Of a stretch of DNA of 64,000 bases, positions 48,001 through 60,924 are shown piece after piece. The DNA is taken from the NCBI GenBank assembly GCA_020746105.1, contig CM036622.1, forward strand, positions 13,683,987-13,747,986. The letters run 5' to 3'. This DNA is from Trogon surrucura (Eukaryota > Chordata > Aves > Trogoniformes > Trogonidae). The notes under the pieces are model-generated. The model was not told where the DNA came from. It did no database searches and worked only from the letters and a program-made list of their open reading frames with translations. Position 1 is the first letter of the stretch. Every line of letters begins with the position of its first letter. Position numbers and translations under genes: made by a program.

Positions 48001-49139
48001 GCACTTTTGTCTGAAGGAGGGAAAGCTCCCAGTCTCATGGGTAACACGGCTGCTCCAATACTCCCTTCGCAGGGAGAAGGTCATTGTCTTATCTCTAAGC
48101 CAGCAGCTCTGTATAGGCTCTGGAGCTAAGCCAGGAACTCATAGTTTGTCCCTTTGGAAAGTTTTTATGCTCGTGGAAGTAGGAACAGCATCTGGAGAGC
48201 ACTGAGCTGCAGGGTCATGGTGAGGGGAGCAGAGAAGTCCCTAGCTGTGGAGGAAACACCACCGGTGACAGTGCGCAATGGCTGTTGCTGAAGCTGTGCA
48301 GTGCCCTCATGGAAGGAAGCTGAGGCTAGTCCCAGGGCAGGGAGGCCCCACACTGGCTTCAGCTCCTAAGGAGCTTAGGCTGCAGAGCATGCAGCACAGC
48401 ATGACATCTGGATCATTGCCCTGGGGTCCACTTTCATAAAAGCCAGGACAAAGAAGCAATTTGGGGCTGCTCAGTGCTTAGGGACATGCCTTTACTGTTG
48501 CGTGTCTAACAGTCATGATGCACTCTCTACTGACTCCTTTGGCTTCCGTTTCTAACCCACTTTTGCCGCATTTGCCAATGGTCTCATGAATCTCAGCCAA
48601 ATCAGCCATATTCTGGGCTTTAGGTTCAAGTAGTCACAGTCACATTTCACTATACTACCTGCTTTGGAGCTAGGAGCACTGACGACGTTAGAGTTTGAAT
48701 CCACATCCAGTTCTCCAGCAAGTACACAAGCAGGCTAAAGCAAAGGCTTCACTGCAAGGACTTAAGCCCCTACATGAAAAATTCTCCTCAGGGCTGTAGC
48801 ACTGCTCGCCAACAGGGTTGCTTAAGAAACCTGGAAGCAGACCTGCTTAAGAGAAATCTTATCTCGACGCGGTCAATGATATCCAGTGCTATCGCTACCT
48901 AACAGAAGGGAGGCAGCATTTGCCAAACAGGCCAGATTTACTCCCACGTGGGAAAGTAGGGGACCAACCTCCGGTCCCCTTGGTGGAGAGCAGTGCTGCT
49001 CTGCCTGGCATGGAGCTGCGTCACAGCGATGTGAGCGATACTACTATCCTTGCACGGGTCAATCGTTTCAGATGCTATTGCATTCCCAGATGCATAATTT
49101 ATGGTGGCTGCCACGTGAGGGCTAGCGAAGACAGCCAGA
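42020..49139. other. Gene-free AT-rich DNA
   Basis: No gene was recognised. An 8-bp GAACTTCA tandem (2.6 copies) is at 43833-43853 and a T16 run at 45523-45538. 45075-45341 is a locally GC-rich 88-codon frame without domain support. 45,780-45,900 begins 'gggcctgactcct' and ends 'ggatcaggcct', reminiscent of ancient-repeat ends. 48,860-49,080 has more CpG than its surroundings but is too short and weak to be called a CpG island. Confidence 0.5.
45523..45538 (+). repeat. T16 mononucleotide run
   Basis: Sixteen consecutive T. It could be the reverse-complemented A-tail of a retrocopy, but no gene-like sequence lies next to it. Confidence 0.8.
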
Positions 49140-49634
49140 ATGAAGTGCTGTGCCAATAACAGCCTTGGTAAATTAAGTAGTGATGGGCCTGAGCAGGAAG
49201 ATTTTGATATGGATCTGAATTTTGAACAGCTCAAGTTCAAGGGAGCTGCGATCTTGGTTTTGGGCTCTGTCCCATTTAAAATTACAGCAAATGAACCCAT
49301 CACCATTTTGAACCCAATGTTTCACACTGTGATAGTGGCTGTGGGAACACTTGATCAGCTGCTGTCAGTCAGAGCAATAAATTGGCCAGCTTTGTGTCAG
49401 CTGATGAAAATGCTGCAGGAAAAAGTGCAGGCTTTAAATGTCCTTTGGTCTTTTTACTCTCAGGCCAAAAAACAAAAGATCTTCGTAATAATAAAAACAA
49501 AAATGAATTCCCCAGATTCCCCTCTCTTTCAAGCTGGTAAAACAATCATCTTCTCTTCTTGCAATGCTCATCAGAGCTCAGTTCTTTGTGTTGCAGCCAA
49601 GTATAGCAAAGCCACTGCAAATCAGGGAAAATAA
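49140..49634 (+). other. Longest open frame outside CR1 (164 codons), unrecognised
   Basis: An ATG-to-stop frame of 164 codons. The predicted protein starts with an acidic segment (residues about 14-28), followed by hydrophobic and mixed stretches and a Lys/Gln-rich middle (about 108-122). I recognise no domain or motif. A 122-codon frame runs antisense over its first third (48938-49306). Two shorter plus-strand frames follow at 49763-49945 and 50052-50264. It could be a decayed single-exon retrocopy or chance: a frame this long is only moderately unlikely in 64 kb of this composition. Confidence 0.15.
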
Positions 49635-52600
49635 ACATTTTCTTCTTGCCTGTCATTTGAGGTTATCTTAGCCTGATTTTAGCTCATTACATAGCCCAAC
49701 TATTTCTTCACCTGAAGGAAGTTACCTCCTCCTGAAATCTTCTCAGAGGGGAAGAAATTTTTATGCATCATCTATGCAAGGATTTTAATCTTGATACTAC
49801 ACAGTGTGCAAGATTCATCCTTCATAACGAGCTTCCACTGATAAATCAGGACGGGACTTTAAACCTGTTAGGGGTGGTGGCAATGAAAGATAATCGTGCT
49901 TTGAGTTCCCTAAAAAGACTTAACAACTCTTGGACAAACCAGTAGGACTGACTGTTCTGGTAGTTCAGTAAGTTCAGGCCGTTCTGAGTGCATCTTTTTA
50001 TCTCCCAGGTACATTATCCAGTGTGTAACTTTCAGGTGATGCTTAAGTGGTATGTTTAGCCTGAGAGTAAAGCTTCATTGCAGAATTCAATGTACATTGG
50101 TTACCTTTCAGGAGCTGCAGAGAAATTCTGCCAGGGAGTGTGGTGTGACAGAAAGTCTTCGACTTGCATCAAGAAAATACAATATAGACTACATGGTAGC
50201 CATCTTTCATTTAGTGAAGAGCTGGACTATTATTTCCACTAAACTTGACAATCTCAAGTATTAACAGTCTCCTTGACACAGGTTAGATGTCCTATAGTTA
50301 CGTGCATGAGTACTAGAAACACCGAGCTAGCAAAATGAGTGATTACTTGCTGAATGCCCAGTATTCATGACTAATTTTTTTCCTTTCTCCTTCTGCTGCC
50401 CCAGGATTAATTAATACTATTTTCTAGATCTCTATGGCCAAGGAAACTATTTATCAGTTCATTTACTGGTTGATTTTGCTATTCTGGATGACATTTTTAT
50501 TCCTGGGATTTTTTCATTCTTTTTAATTTTTCTTCCAGCATCATTCCTCTTCCAGAGAGTTCGCATTGCCCAGTGTAACCTTGCTATCACAGATAATGGA
50601 CTTTCTGAAAGACTCTTTAAGTCTCTTCTTCTATGAATAATCCTAATTACCCATATGGCTTCCATGAGATTATTTGTTTAACTAATGGTTTCTCTCTCTT
50701 GCCTTACTGTCTTTGTCAATCCATCTAGTAATCCAAGGTTATAACTGCTCACAAATACTTTGATAATTTGTTTTCGCAATTCAAAATGAAAAAAACCCAA
50801 CTGAATAGATGATTCTTCTTTTTTTCACCTTGTATGGCTAGCACTCCTTGACAATTCAAAATTCTAATGAAAAGCTCTGGCAAAATTTCGAAAAATTTTC
50901 ATCTCGGCTCTTCTGACTAGTATTTTTAAACTTCTTATTTTCCTTATTATGAATCTATTGGACTTAACTAATGTGTATGCTTGACAGTAAGTTCGACAAT
51001 ATTGAGCTGCAAATATGATTGAGTAAACATGGTTATTCTGAGGAGGGTATTTCTGTCTTGACAGTACCATCATGTATTTTGGTCCTTCACTGTCCTACAG
51101 TGCCTTTTAAGCAGTTGTCTTCTTCCAGTCTCAGGAGAATTTTCCAGTGTGACGAGGTGATAATCTATAATAGGATTTCTGCCTACAGAGTACTCACAGG
51201 GTTTTGAAGCTAATAACTTTAACTAAAGATATTAAGCTTTCTTGAAGGAAGCATGCCCAAAGAAAGTGTAATCTCAGTTCTGATGTAGAACAATAGATCA
51301 CCAACTTAAAGGCTAACTGATGAGTGCAGATGTTAAGGAATCATGGCTAATTACATCAAAAGCTGGCAACCACTGGATTCTAAGTACCATATGTTGTTTC
51401 TCAAAAATAAGTGACGCTGTTCCTATCCAAGAGGCTGCCACCACTGTCAAGAAGCTTGTAAAAGAGCTTGGGGTCTCAGTGGATCTGCACTGGAGCCAAC
51501 AATGTAACTTTGAAGCTGCCACTTTACAGATACAGCCTAATGTGTGTATCCAAGACATGGACAGTAGTGCTCCAGTCACAAGTGTCACAGTAGCTGTCTG
51601 TTCCTCTCCATAACAACCTTGCCTGCTAGTATTTGATGGGAAATTTGGTGGGGAAATAGGAAACAGTAAAGTATTGCAACATGATTACAGACATTTTGCA
51701 AACACTTTAGCAGCCCCCTGTTTGCTCTGCAAATGGTATCACCAATCAAACCTTGAAAGAATCTGATCTGTTTATCCCATTATGCATGAGTGTTCAGGAG
51801 ATAAGTCTTCCTCCTGCACCAGCAGGGAGTGGATGGGCCCCGCTGAGCTCTGTACTCTTAGCTGTGGCTGTCTACAGGCAGGAGTTGGTTCTCTGTCTAA
51901 TTTGAAATAGTTGTACCAGCCCCACTGCATGGTCATGGCTGATATTTCAGCTCAGCCCAATCTTCTGTCCTCACCAATGATGAGGTTTCTCCAGGCACAA
52001 GGGCGGCTTGTCTCAGCCAGGGAGCCAGGCAGGCTGGGCAGGTGGATGCTCTGAGCTGGAGCACCAAGCTGGCAGGACAGTGTAGATATGCCCATGTTAG
52101 CTGAGTTCCCTTCTGGTTCAGTGAATCTTGGAATGGACCTCTGGAGAGCTATGCAAACAGAGGCTTGTGAGTATTAGCTTTAAAGGAAGAAAATATTCCA
52201 CAGTGATTTTACATTGAATTTTTCAAGTAGCCCAGTTGCAATGATGTATATTGTTAGAGAATATTTGTGCAAGAAAAATTGCACATTGATATAAAACAGC
52301 CACTATTTTTGTTGATGGTTGGATGTTCTGCTTATCTGTGTTCAACATTTTTTCTTCTTACATCAGAAGTTGATCATAAAAATTAAACATCTAGAAACTG
52401 TGGTGAAAAAATACATAAGCAAATACAAGTGAGTGCTGAGCGCTCTGAAATTTTGGTTCCTAAACACAAGACCTCATCTTCTGTTTCATAACAGTAAATG
52501 GCAGCTTGGCCAGCAGTTTGAGGCATACAACCGTTATGATATGCAATGTTAAACATCCATTTTTAAAAATTCCATTCTGTGCAGCATTTGTGATACATTA

Positions 52601-54446
52601 TTTTCTCTGAGTTTCAAATGTCAACTGTCTAATGAAGGAAACATTTCCTTTGAACTAGAGCTAAATGGTGAATAAAAAAATAGGGGGTTAGCCAAGACCA
52701 GACATTATAGAAGTAACTATATTTCAAGGAGAAGGAACTCTCAAAGTGCAACACAGAGTCACCATAATACAGTCATGAAGTTTCAATGAAATGACAAGGA
52801 ATTAAAAAAGCCAAATCCTTTACCTGTCGTAAATTATGACAGTAATGTCTAGCTCATAATACCTCACATAGCGATTGCTATCAATAAAATCTTCATTTGG
52901 AGTGAGAGATGCCTCATCAGGTGTGCTGAAGCACTTGCTAAACTTGCACCTTCCTGAAATTGCCTATAACCATGACACTTACTATCCTGCTGTTTACTCA
53001 CATTTAAGATTAAGAAATTATTCATTGTTTAATACAGCATGTAATGCCTCTCCTAGAAAACACCTCCTCTGCGCAAACATACCATGTATTTATTATGAAT
53101 GAAACTCATTAATACGTAGTGCAATCAATATTTGAGCTCTTGCAAATATCAAATGCTAGAGGTTGCCGTTTGGCTGCTATTCGTCTTAATGTCAGTATTT
53201 GGAGAACAGGTTGTACTTCAGCGGACGTATCAATTCCCATTAGTCAGAATCAGAAGTTGTGTCACATGTTTTTCTATCTATCTACTAAATCTTTCATCTG
53301 TCTCTTGCACACATGCACACATGCTGCAGTCACTAGTTATGGCTGCAATACATACTGGCTTCACCTTTACAGGAGTTTTCCCAATCACTGTGTTTATCCT
53401 TGTGTCAGAAAGATCTTTTTCAAGTGACTCCCTATTCAATCACTTTCTGCTCAAATCAGTTTCCTTATTCTTAACCGGATTCTTATTGCCATCCACACTT
53501 CGTCACGTATGAGGCACTTCACTCTAGCCCAACTCCTAAATATTTAGAAAAGGTTGAAAATGTAAGTATGATTGATTTTTTTTCAGTGTAAACCTCTGTG
53601 TATTCTTCTGTTGGCTCTTTTCTTTGTTGCATTTTTCTATTATAAACTCAGTACACAGAGACTGCCTTGTACATTCAGACTAACACAGACTCGATGAACA
53701 AGTAGGGTGTAATGCGAAAGGTGAGCAAACTGAGTAAATGACTAAATCTGTAGGGACTGAGAAACTGGCTGAGTTATTAGCAAGGTGTGAGATTTAGTGT
53801 AATTAGAGAATGACTGCCTTTAAACCAGCTCAAGGCCTTTCTGAATGTGGCCGGAGGTCTAACAGAGAAGCAGGTCTGGAGGGTCCTAAGACCGTACCTC
53901 ATCTTTGTAGGTCACTGCACAGATTTTGGTTCTGGACACCTGCCCTACGCTGTAGGGTGGGCATCTCCTGTGGTAAACAGTTCCCTACCTCTGCCATTGC
54001 CTCCTGCAAGAGCCCATCCTCCAGTGGGCTCACCACGATGGTCAAGCGCCTCCTCCAAAGACCTCTGCTGTGTTGTTTTCTCTGGTGTAATCTTTCATGA
54101 AGAAATACTCACCTAAAGAAATAAGCTGTACTCTTTGCAGAATGTTTCCCAGACTGCAGATCTCTTTACTATGGTCGGGACAAGAAATACAGAATTCTAT
54201 GCAAAATTAAGTCAACTGTTTTTCAGGGTTTCTTCCATTTCTCTTGAAAGGTCTTTGGTCTTTGAGTGATGTCCTTTTGGTATCCTAAAAGATTCCTTTT
54301 TGTCACTTCTTCTAAAGATTTATAAGATGAATTTTCTTTTCCTGAACATTAAATTACCCACATTCTGTACTTTTTTTTTTTTGTTTACCTTTAATTCTTT
54401 GCAAATACCTCTTGTACATCTCTTGCCTTTGTTTTTTTTGTGTGGG

Positions 54447-54479
54447 TTTTTTTTTTTTTTTCCTGAGAGAAAAAAAAAA
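54447..54479. repeat. T15 / A10 inverted homopolymers
   Basis: A T15 run (54447-54461) and an A10 run (54470-54479) are separated by CCTGAGAG, giving a potential A/T hairpin of about ten pairs. It may be a simple-sequence product and shows no link to a gene. Confidence 0.75.
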
Positions 54480-54560
54480 TCACTGCACCAAGCCTTATTC
54501 TGCATAAAGCTGGGCTGGAGCCATCCTGCTATTTTTTAGGGCTTATCTGTTCGGATTATC

Positions 54561-54580
54561 TTTATTTATTTATTTATTTT
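54561..54580 (+). repeat. (TTTA)n microsatellite
   Basis: About five TTTA units in a row, ending in TTTT. Confidence 0.85.
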
Positions 54581-54999
54581 ATAAGCAATGTAATACCTGA
54601 CTCATTCACATACAAGCATCCAGGCATCAGGCTTCATAGCCTCACTACAAGTAATATATAATATAGTAAAAATTAAGAATGTAGCAAAACCAAGAGTGTA
54701 AGCAAAGTTTATAATATCCAGCTGAACTTAGTTGAATGAAGACAGATACCCCAAGCCATCACAAGGATATAGACACATGCAATTTAATTCTGTTACACAA
54801 ATATTTTAGAATGTTATTGTAACACTTTAGAAGTTGAAATCGCAGTCTTTTATTTTGGGGCTGTTAAACAGCAAAATACTTATGTGTTCCTATAGGAAAC
54901 AGGTAGAACAGGTCCTGGCTCATTTTCTGCTATAGGTCTAGAAATTCCCACTCCATATTTTTTCACATTTTTTTTCTTTAGGTGTGTAAGACCCACATT

Positions 55000-55105
55000 T
55001 GCACAGCAGTCCTATACAGGCTGTGTAAAGCACTGTCGCTCTATCCAAACACACAGAGTGACACAGATTTACACCAGTTGAGGCATCAGTTGAAGATCAT
55101 TGTAA
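55000..55105 (+). mobile_element. Possible ancient amniote LINE (CR1/L3-type) fragment
   Basis: The string AGATTTACACCAGTTGAGG around 55065-55083 resembles the 'tttacaccagctgagg' block of old CR1/L3-class repeats, also seen at about 19,020-19,045. Upstream 'tgtgtaaagcactg' fits the same class loosely. Ends are uncertain. Confidence 0.4.
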
Positions 55106-56484
55106 ATTTTGTGGTGGTTTTTGACTTCGGGCTTCCTCCTTTTTTGAGGATACGTGTGATGAGCTCTCTCATGTAGACCATGGACAAATGTACTGTGTCA
55201 TTTCTTTTGAGAAACTGTGTGGGTTTGTGCTACTCATAACTCCTAAAGGTGTTTTTAACTGGCCTTGATTGTTCTTCTACTAAGTTGACAGTTAAGCATA
55301 GCTCTGAAAAGATACACTTTTCTTGCTCTTTAGTTTTCCATGCTTCTTTTTTTGAATATTGACATCATTAATACATGACATGTTGGTCAAATAAATGCTA
55401 TTTCAAACAGTGCATAACTGAACTTAATTTTTAAGGAAGAATATCCTCCTTGCTTAAGCATGACTGGAAGCTTATACACAGAAAAAAAAAGAACAGTTAT
55501 CTGCTGAACTGTATCAGCGTCCTCTGATATAGCCATCTTTAAAGCACTCCTTTGGGTAATAGTACTAATTAAATCCTGCAATGCTTATTCAGTCTTCTGT
55601 CCATAAAAACTCCCACTGATGGGATCTGAGAGTCTTTTGAAAAGCAGGACTAACTTTATTTGCGTGTATAGATACGGATTCAAATGCCTAACATTACACA
55701 GTTCGTTGGAAAATGTTGGCTTCCATGCTTGAGGATCACAGAATAAGAGACTTCAGAGATAAACTGACAATCGAATAGGGTCTTTTTCAGCCTTCCACTA
55801 GTATAAAGATGCACAGTAAATACAGTGTATACTGCTGAGTAAAATTTCTTTCTTTCTTTCAAGGAAAAAAAAAAAGCAGCATTGAAATGGTAGAAAAGGA
55901 AGTCAATAGTGCCTGATTCCACAGTACAGAAGGAATTTGTGGGACATGAGTTCAAGGTAATACACAATTACAAGAATAACCTATCTCAACTATTGATACA
56001 TAATGCTCTGTTGCAAAACATTTGTAACTTCTCTAGAGAAAAACTCCACACAAAACCATTGTTACCAGAAGAAGTGATTTGCCGAAACATCATTTTGATG
56101 AAAAAACCCACAGAAAAAAAGTACTACACAGTAATGTGAGATGGTCCTATTGTATATGGGTAAATCCTTAAAATTTTGTCACAGTTGGATGAATGGTACA
56201 TGACACAATGATGATTCTTCTGTTAGCTGTGGTTTGATACCTAATGCCCTGTCTATTCCAGATTTCTGTGATTTGAGCAGTTGACGTTTTCTCCTTACTG
56301 AATTCGATCTTGCTAGGAAGGGTTTTGTGATCTTCCTGGATCTTAGCAGGATTTGGGGGTGAGTCCTATATTCTCCGCTGCTAGGTCATCGTGAATATCA
56401 TCCTCTTCAAAATGTCTTGACAATTCCACTTGACCTTGCTAAACCTCAGCACCTCTGTTGATGAAAGTCTAATAGAAAATCAGC

Positions 56485-56590
56485 AGGGCTGTGACTCCTA
56501 AAGCACAGATTTTCAAAGCTGCCTGTTTACATTTTGACGATTTGGATTTCTAAGTCCTGACTATCAGGCATCTAAATCCCTTTGGCCTTG
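56485..56590. mobile_element. Possible ancient amniote repeat fragment
   Basis: The stretch contains 'gactcctaaagcacagattttcaaagctgcctg' in parts and 'aggcatctaaatccctttgg'. Old repeats in turtles, crocodilians and birds carry 'cctaaagcacagattttcaaaggtatttaggc...cctaaatacctttg' patterns, and this looks like a decayed copy. Strand and ends are not certain. Confidence 0.45.
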
Positions 56591-57713
56591 CAAAACTAAG
56601 AGGACTGAAGAGAAGTGGGGATGGTTTCTGTATAGCACTTGGAAGAATATCAGGTAGTTTATTTTTGCCTGTTCATCCAGCTGCTCAGCCATTTACCATC
56701 CTAATAAGTCTAAGTAGGCAACCTTCTGTTTCCCTAAGGAGTCTAGATTGCCTGTGGTTACGTGGATTGGTCTCTAATAGACAAAATGTCCTATAAGCAG
56801 AAGAGGTGGTGCTGGTGCATTGACATTTGCTCGGGGAGGGGAATTTGCCATCGCTGTCCATCTCCTCAGCTGTTTTTCAGGCCATTTCTGTCCCTTCTGC
56901 AAAGGCTGTGGATCGCGCATATCAGCCCCCAACTGCCCACAGAGGTGACCCTCTCTGCTCCATGGGTGTGTGGTCACCTTCCTGCCCTGGGATGCGAGAA
57001 CTCTGCACCCCGACGTGGGATTGGGGCTGATGTGGCTCAGGCATCGCCTCAGCAAGCTGTTTGGCATGCAGTGTGCCTGCTGCGCTTGGCAGCCCGGTGT
57101 TTAATGGCTAATCAGCATGTGCTGGAGCACAGACAGCACGGTTTAGAGCGGAACTGACCCCCAAATGTCCCTTTTTGGAAAAAAGCAAGGGTCAGATTAA
57201 AATAAATCTCATGACTGAGGTGGCTGGGGGGGAAGTTCTCCTTATTCTTGTTCCTGGCTCCAGGTGGCCCCTAGCACAACAAAGGCCAGCTGGGAGACTG
57301 CCCAAAGAGAAGGGCAAAACTGGTCCTGGACTCCCCTGGCAAATGGCCCCCATGGCCACACCACCTTCTAGCTTCTCTTGGGCTAGCCAGTGGGCTGGGA
57401 AGCCCACGGGACAGACCATTCTCACTCCTTGGTCTGCCACAGCTTCGCCTCTGGGGACAGGAAATGTTTATCTGATGTCAGCTGTATCAGCTTGACATTA
57501 ATATCTCCAGCAATTAGTGCTTTTACAAATCAGTCATGAACTGCAGTTTTAAACTGATTTTAACAACCAGAGCACACTGCCATTAGGAAATGAAAGCAAC
57601 TTTTTTGACAGCAATGTTTTAATGAATAGGAAAGAGAAATAGACGGTACCTGATGTACCTGCTCTTGAGTACTTTGTAATATGTTTTAAAGAAAACAAGA
57701 ATTTGGTTGCATT

Positions 57714-57748
57714 TTCTCTCTTTTTTCTTTTTTTCTCTTTTCTTTTTT
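57714..57748 (+). repeat. Polypyrimidine (CT-rich) tract
   Basis: About 35 bases of only C and T, followed by AATAGTAGAAG and a T10 run. It has the look of low-complexity sequence; a splice-acceptor role is unsupported because no AG-delimited exon follows. Confidence 0.7.
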
Positions 57749-58979
57749 TTTAATAGTAGAAGTTTTTTTTTTGTCTGGACACAACACAGGAGAGAAACTC
57801 ACAGGCTTATAATTCCCTCAGACAGGCAGTGAGCTTGCAAAGCAATTATGGGCTTCTGTGAATTAGGATAAATAACCTCTCTGAACTACAGTGTTACTAC
57901 ATACAAAACCAAAGTATATCCTACAGAAATCTCTGCTGTGCTTTGGTCTAGCTTGAATGTGCCAAAGACTAACTCCATGTATGACTTTCTCATAAGCTTA
58001 GCAATAGGTAGACATATTTACAAAATTTCCAAACTAAAGCTATGGTTGCTCTTCTTCACTCCTAAGGCGCAAGGAAGCTCAGTGGTGCTTTTTTTTTCCT
58101 GCAGGGGTGTACAAGGAGACACTGTTTTAGCATGATGTTATGTTCTCCCAAGTACACAGAAGAAGCTGGACCTGTGTCTGGGGATGGTGGGAGACTGTTG
58201 AGAGCAAAGTAAGAGGACATGAACAATTCCTTTTCACAATTAAATTTTGAAGGAATTTTAGGAAAAAAACAAGTCTCAGTACTTCCAGGAAGATGCCAGG
58301 ATACGTGATTGACTGAAGACTGGCTTGGATCTTAGTGATGGATGAGTACTCAGATCTCATGTCTTTGATTCCTCTCTACCCATGCATCTATCATGACATT
58401 GCTTTTATTCCCTGGTCTAGAAAGAGAGGTGCCCGTGTCCTCTGTCAGAGTTTTGGAGTTTCTCAGTGGTAGGTGTAAGAGGGAGAAGCAGATCCCGTGT
58501 TTCAGTTGTCTTCGGGGTGTCCTGGCCTCCAGACAGTGCAGAAAGGAAGTGGAAGAGTTAAAGAAGGCAGAGGATAGGGAGTGCTTCTTAATGTGCAGCC
58601 TTTCTCCCAGGATCAGGCTGCAGTCCGTGGCTGGGGATGCTGGGGGTGTGTGAGAATCCCAGTGCCAGACCAGAGTGCTTCATCTGAGCCCTCGTCCACT
58701 TGCCATGTTAAGGAAACCACAATCTTTTAAGTAAGACATGACTTAGCCATTACTTTCTGGTTATGTTCCAAAAGAGTAATCATATTTTACATAGGTTGCA
58801 CACTCTTCAGGGAGAGTTTTTTATCTATACTTAGGATACTCACTATTAATAAAGCGAACCTTTGCCGAGGTAGATGATAGCTCATTAACATTCTTCCCAG
58901 GACCTTCTATGTTTAGATGTTGTGTTGATAATGCTGTCTTCTGGTACGAGTCCTCAGAAATAAAACTCTAATATAATCG

Positions 58980-59130
58980 GCAAATTAGCTGCAGAATAAT
59001 AAGCTTCATTACAGCTAGCCAGCTACTCCAGCCTTCTGCTTTTATCAATGAATTAAAAGCTCTTCATCTGCAGTTATTATTGTAACATGACACGGCAGCA
59101 ATGCTGAACAGTTGAGAAGGCGATTTTGCT
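58980..59130. promoter_or_regulatory. Candidate conserved non-coding element
   Basis: This block is free of simple repeats and rich in TAAT/ATTA cores, with a 7-bp inverted repeat GCTTTTA/TAAAAGC at 59038-59044 and 59054-59060 around TCAATGAAT. Its texture resembles developmental enhancers, but conservation cannot be judged from one sequence. Confidence 0.2.
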
Positions 59131-60869
59131 GGGATAAGCATGGTCCCCCACAGACTCTGTGGTTGTGTGGCATGCATCCCCAGCCTTGGGATTGTTCTCT
59201 GTAATCAAAGATTTCATTTAAAAATAAAAGTGCTTTACATCCAGTGTGCCTGTAAAGGCAGTTTTTAAAATAGTCCTCCAGTGCAGGGCAGCATCAAGAT
59301 GTCAGTCTGAGTCTGCAGGCAGACAGGAAATTATTGAGCCTAATTCAGTGGCTGCAATCCTCCATGTGTTTTCTGCAGGGAACAGCGAGAAAGGTCCCTG
59401 CACAAAGGATAACCACAGTAGTTAATGTTTAGAAAAACCCAGATTACTCTTTGAACTTCTGGATTTCCCAGTGGCTCTTTGTGGAGCATGGGGTCTTCAC
59501 TTTTGGCAGTGTCCTTTTCTCGGGTATTTCTATTTGTCCTAGGTAAAGGCTGAAACTTTCTATGCTTCTCCTTTCTGAGATTTAGAGATCTTTTTGCTGA
59601 CATTTTCCTTCTGTGATATATTTCCTGTGAGATTTGCTGGAATCCTGTCTGGCTTTCTAGGACTGGTATGAGTAACGTATAACTAGACAAATGTATGATG
59701 AAAAATAACTTGAAAAAGATTTTGAAAAATAATTTAAAAGTGGTGTCATCTCAAAATCTGATTGGAAATCTCTACTGATTTCAGCAGAAGTTACCCTGGG
59801 CTTACATCTCCCAGGTACCTACTACAATCTTGCTTGTTTTGTAAAGCATGTTGTAACTCCCTGGCTTTGGCAATAGTCAAAACTTGCCTTTTCAAGGTGG
59901 AAAGTCCTTTGAATGGTGGCCACCAAACAGAAAGACACAAGGGAGTGCTACCAGAATGGATATCTTGGGTGCTTGATACTCAGGCGTGGGAAACTCTATT
60001 TGAAGCAAGAAGACTGCAAGAACTCCTATTACATTTCTCCTATAGAAAGTTCTCCTGCATTTCTTCTGCTCTGGGCTATGGTAGCAGCTGTACGGCATTG
60101 TGCTGGCTCTTCTTAAGTTTGGGAATTGCTGCAAGAAATGGGAGGAGAAAGTAACCCCAGAAGAAGACAAGAGAGATGTGTTATGTAAAGGTGGGACTGC
60201 AGTCACCCTCTCCTCACTGAAACTTTTCTCAGGTGTAAAAAAAAAATAAAAAAATCATCAAGTAGTGTAACAGCACGTTAAACAAGCAAGCATGCAAATC
60301 TTTTTCTGAGGTGGAATTTCTCATAAAAATCTCCTTCTCCCACGCTATCTCAAGTAAATCTAGTAACAATATTTTTATTAGTCTACACCCCTTCTTTCTT
60401 AAACTCTTCTGAAAGTGTTCCTGCATGGTACATTAGCTGAGGCACTGGAAGCAGCCTGTGTTAGCTAAACACAACTTAATACTCCCTGCTGGCACAAAGG
60501 AAGGGTTGACACGAATGTGCGAATGAATATCCAGCAGACCCTCTTTAGGCTGCATCACATTGCAGGAAAAGTTGTATATACTCATATGTTACAAATTTAA
60601 AACTGTGAAAAAGCCTTCCCTTCAACATCTAGAAAGTCCTTCTTCCTTTTGGAAGTTTCAAGCCTTTAAGCTTCTTTCTGCAAGGATAAGCATATGCACT
60701 GAGTGCACCCCATGGAGTCAAGAACTTGGAAGATTTTTACAAAGACCCTAAATCTTTTTTAAAATGAAAAACCTAAAAGCAATCTCAGCCTGAGTCTCAG
60801 TGGGTTTTAAATGCTTTAGACATGACTACATAGTGCAGTATCTGGAAAAGAATGGGAAAGAATAGCTGC

Positions 60870-60924
60870 TTTATTTTATTTTATTTTATTTTATTTTATT
60901 TTATTTTATTTTATTTTATTTTTT
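60870..60924 (+). repeat. (TTTTA)n pentanucleotide microsatellite
   Basis: About ten to eleven uninterrupted TTTTA units run from 60870 to 60924, the purest and longest tandem array in the window. Perfect arrays of this length are usually polymorphic. It is in gene-free sequence. Confidence 0.95.

Larger units (their letters stand above)
49635..54999. other. Gene-free AT-rich DNA
   Basis: No gene was recognised. The overlapping frames at 53119-53512 (102 and 126 codons) and 51320-51613 (97 codons, with a 91-codon antisense partner) lack domain signals. 52,200-52,860 is AT-rich. 53,810-54,116 holds two overlapping frames in slightly GC-richer sequence, again without support. Confidence 0.5.
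55106..60869. other. Gene-free DNA with scattered low-complexity and old-repeat scraps
   Basis: No gene was recognised. A TTTC microsatellite is at 55844-55860. 56,762-57,495 is GC-richer and carries several overlapping frames of 80-131 codons on both strands, a composition effect rather than coding evidence. A polypyrimidine tract lies at 57714-57748. 58,980-59,130 is listed as candidate regulatory DNA. Confidence 0.5.

Noticed and set aside
56762-57495. Several 80-131 codon frames on both strands
   Set aside because: Locally GC-richer DNA lowers stop frequency; no domains, and both strands are equally open.
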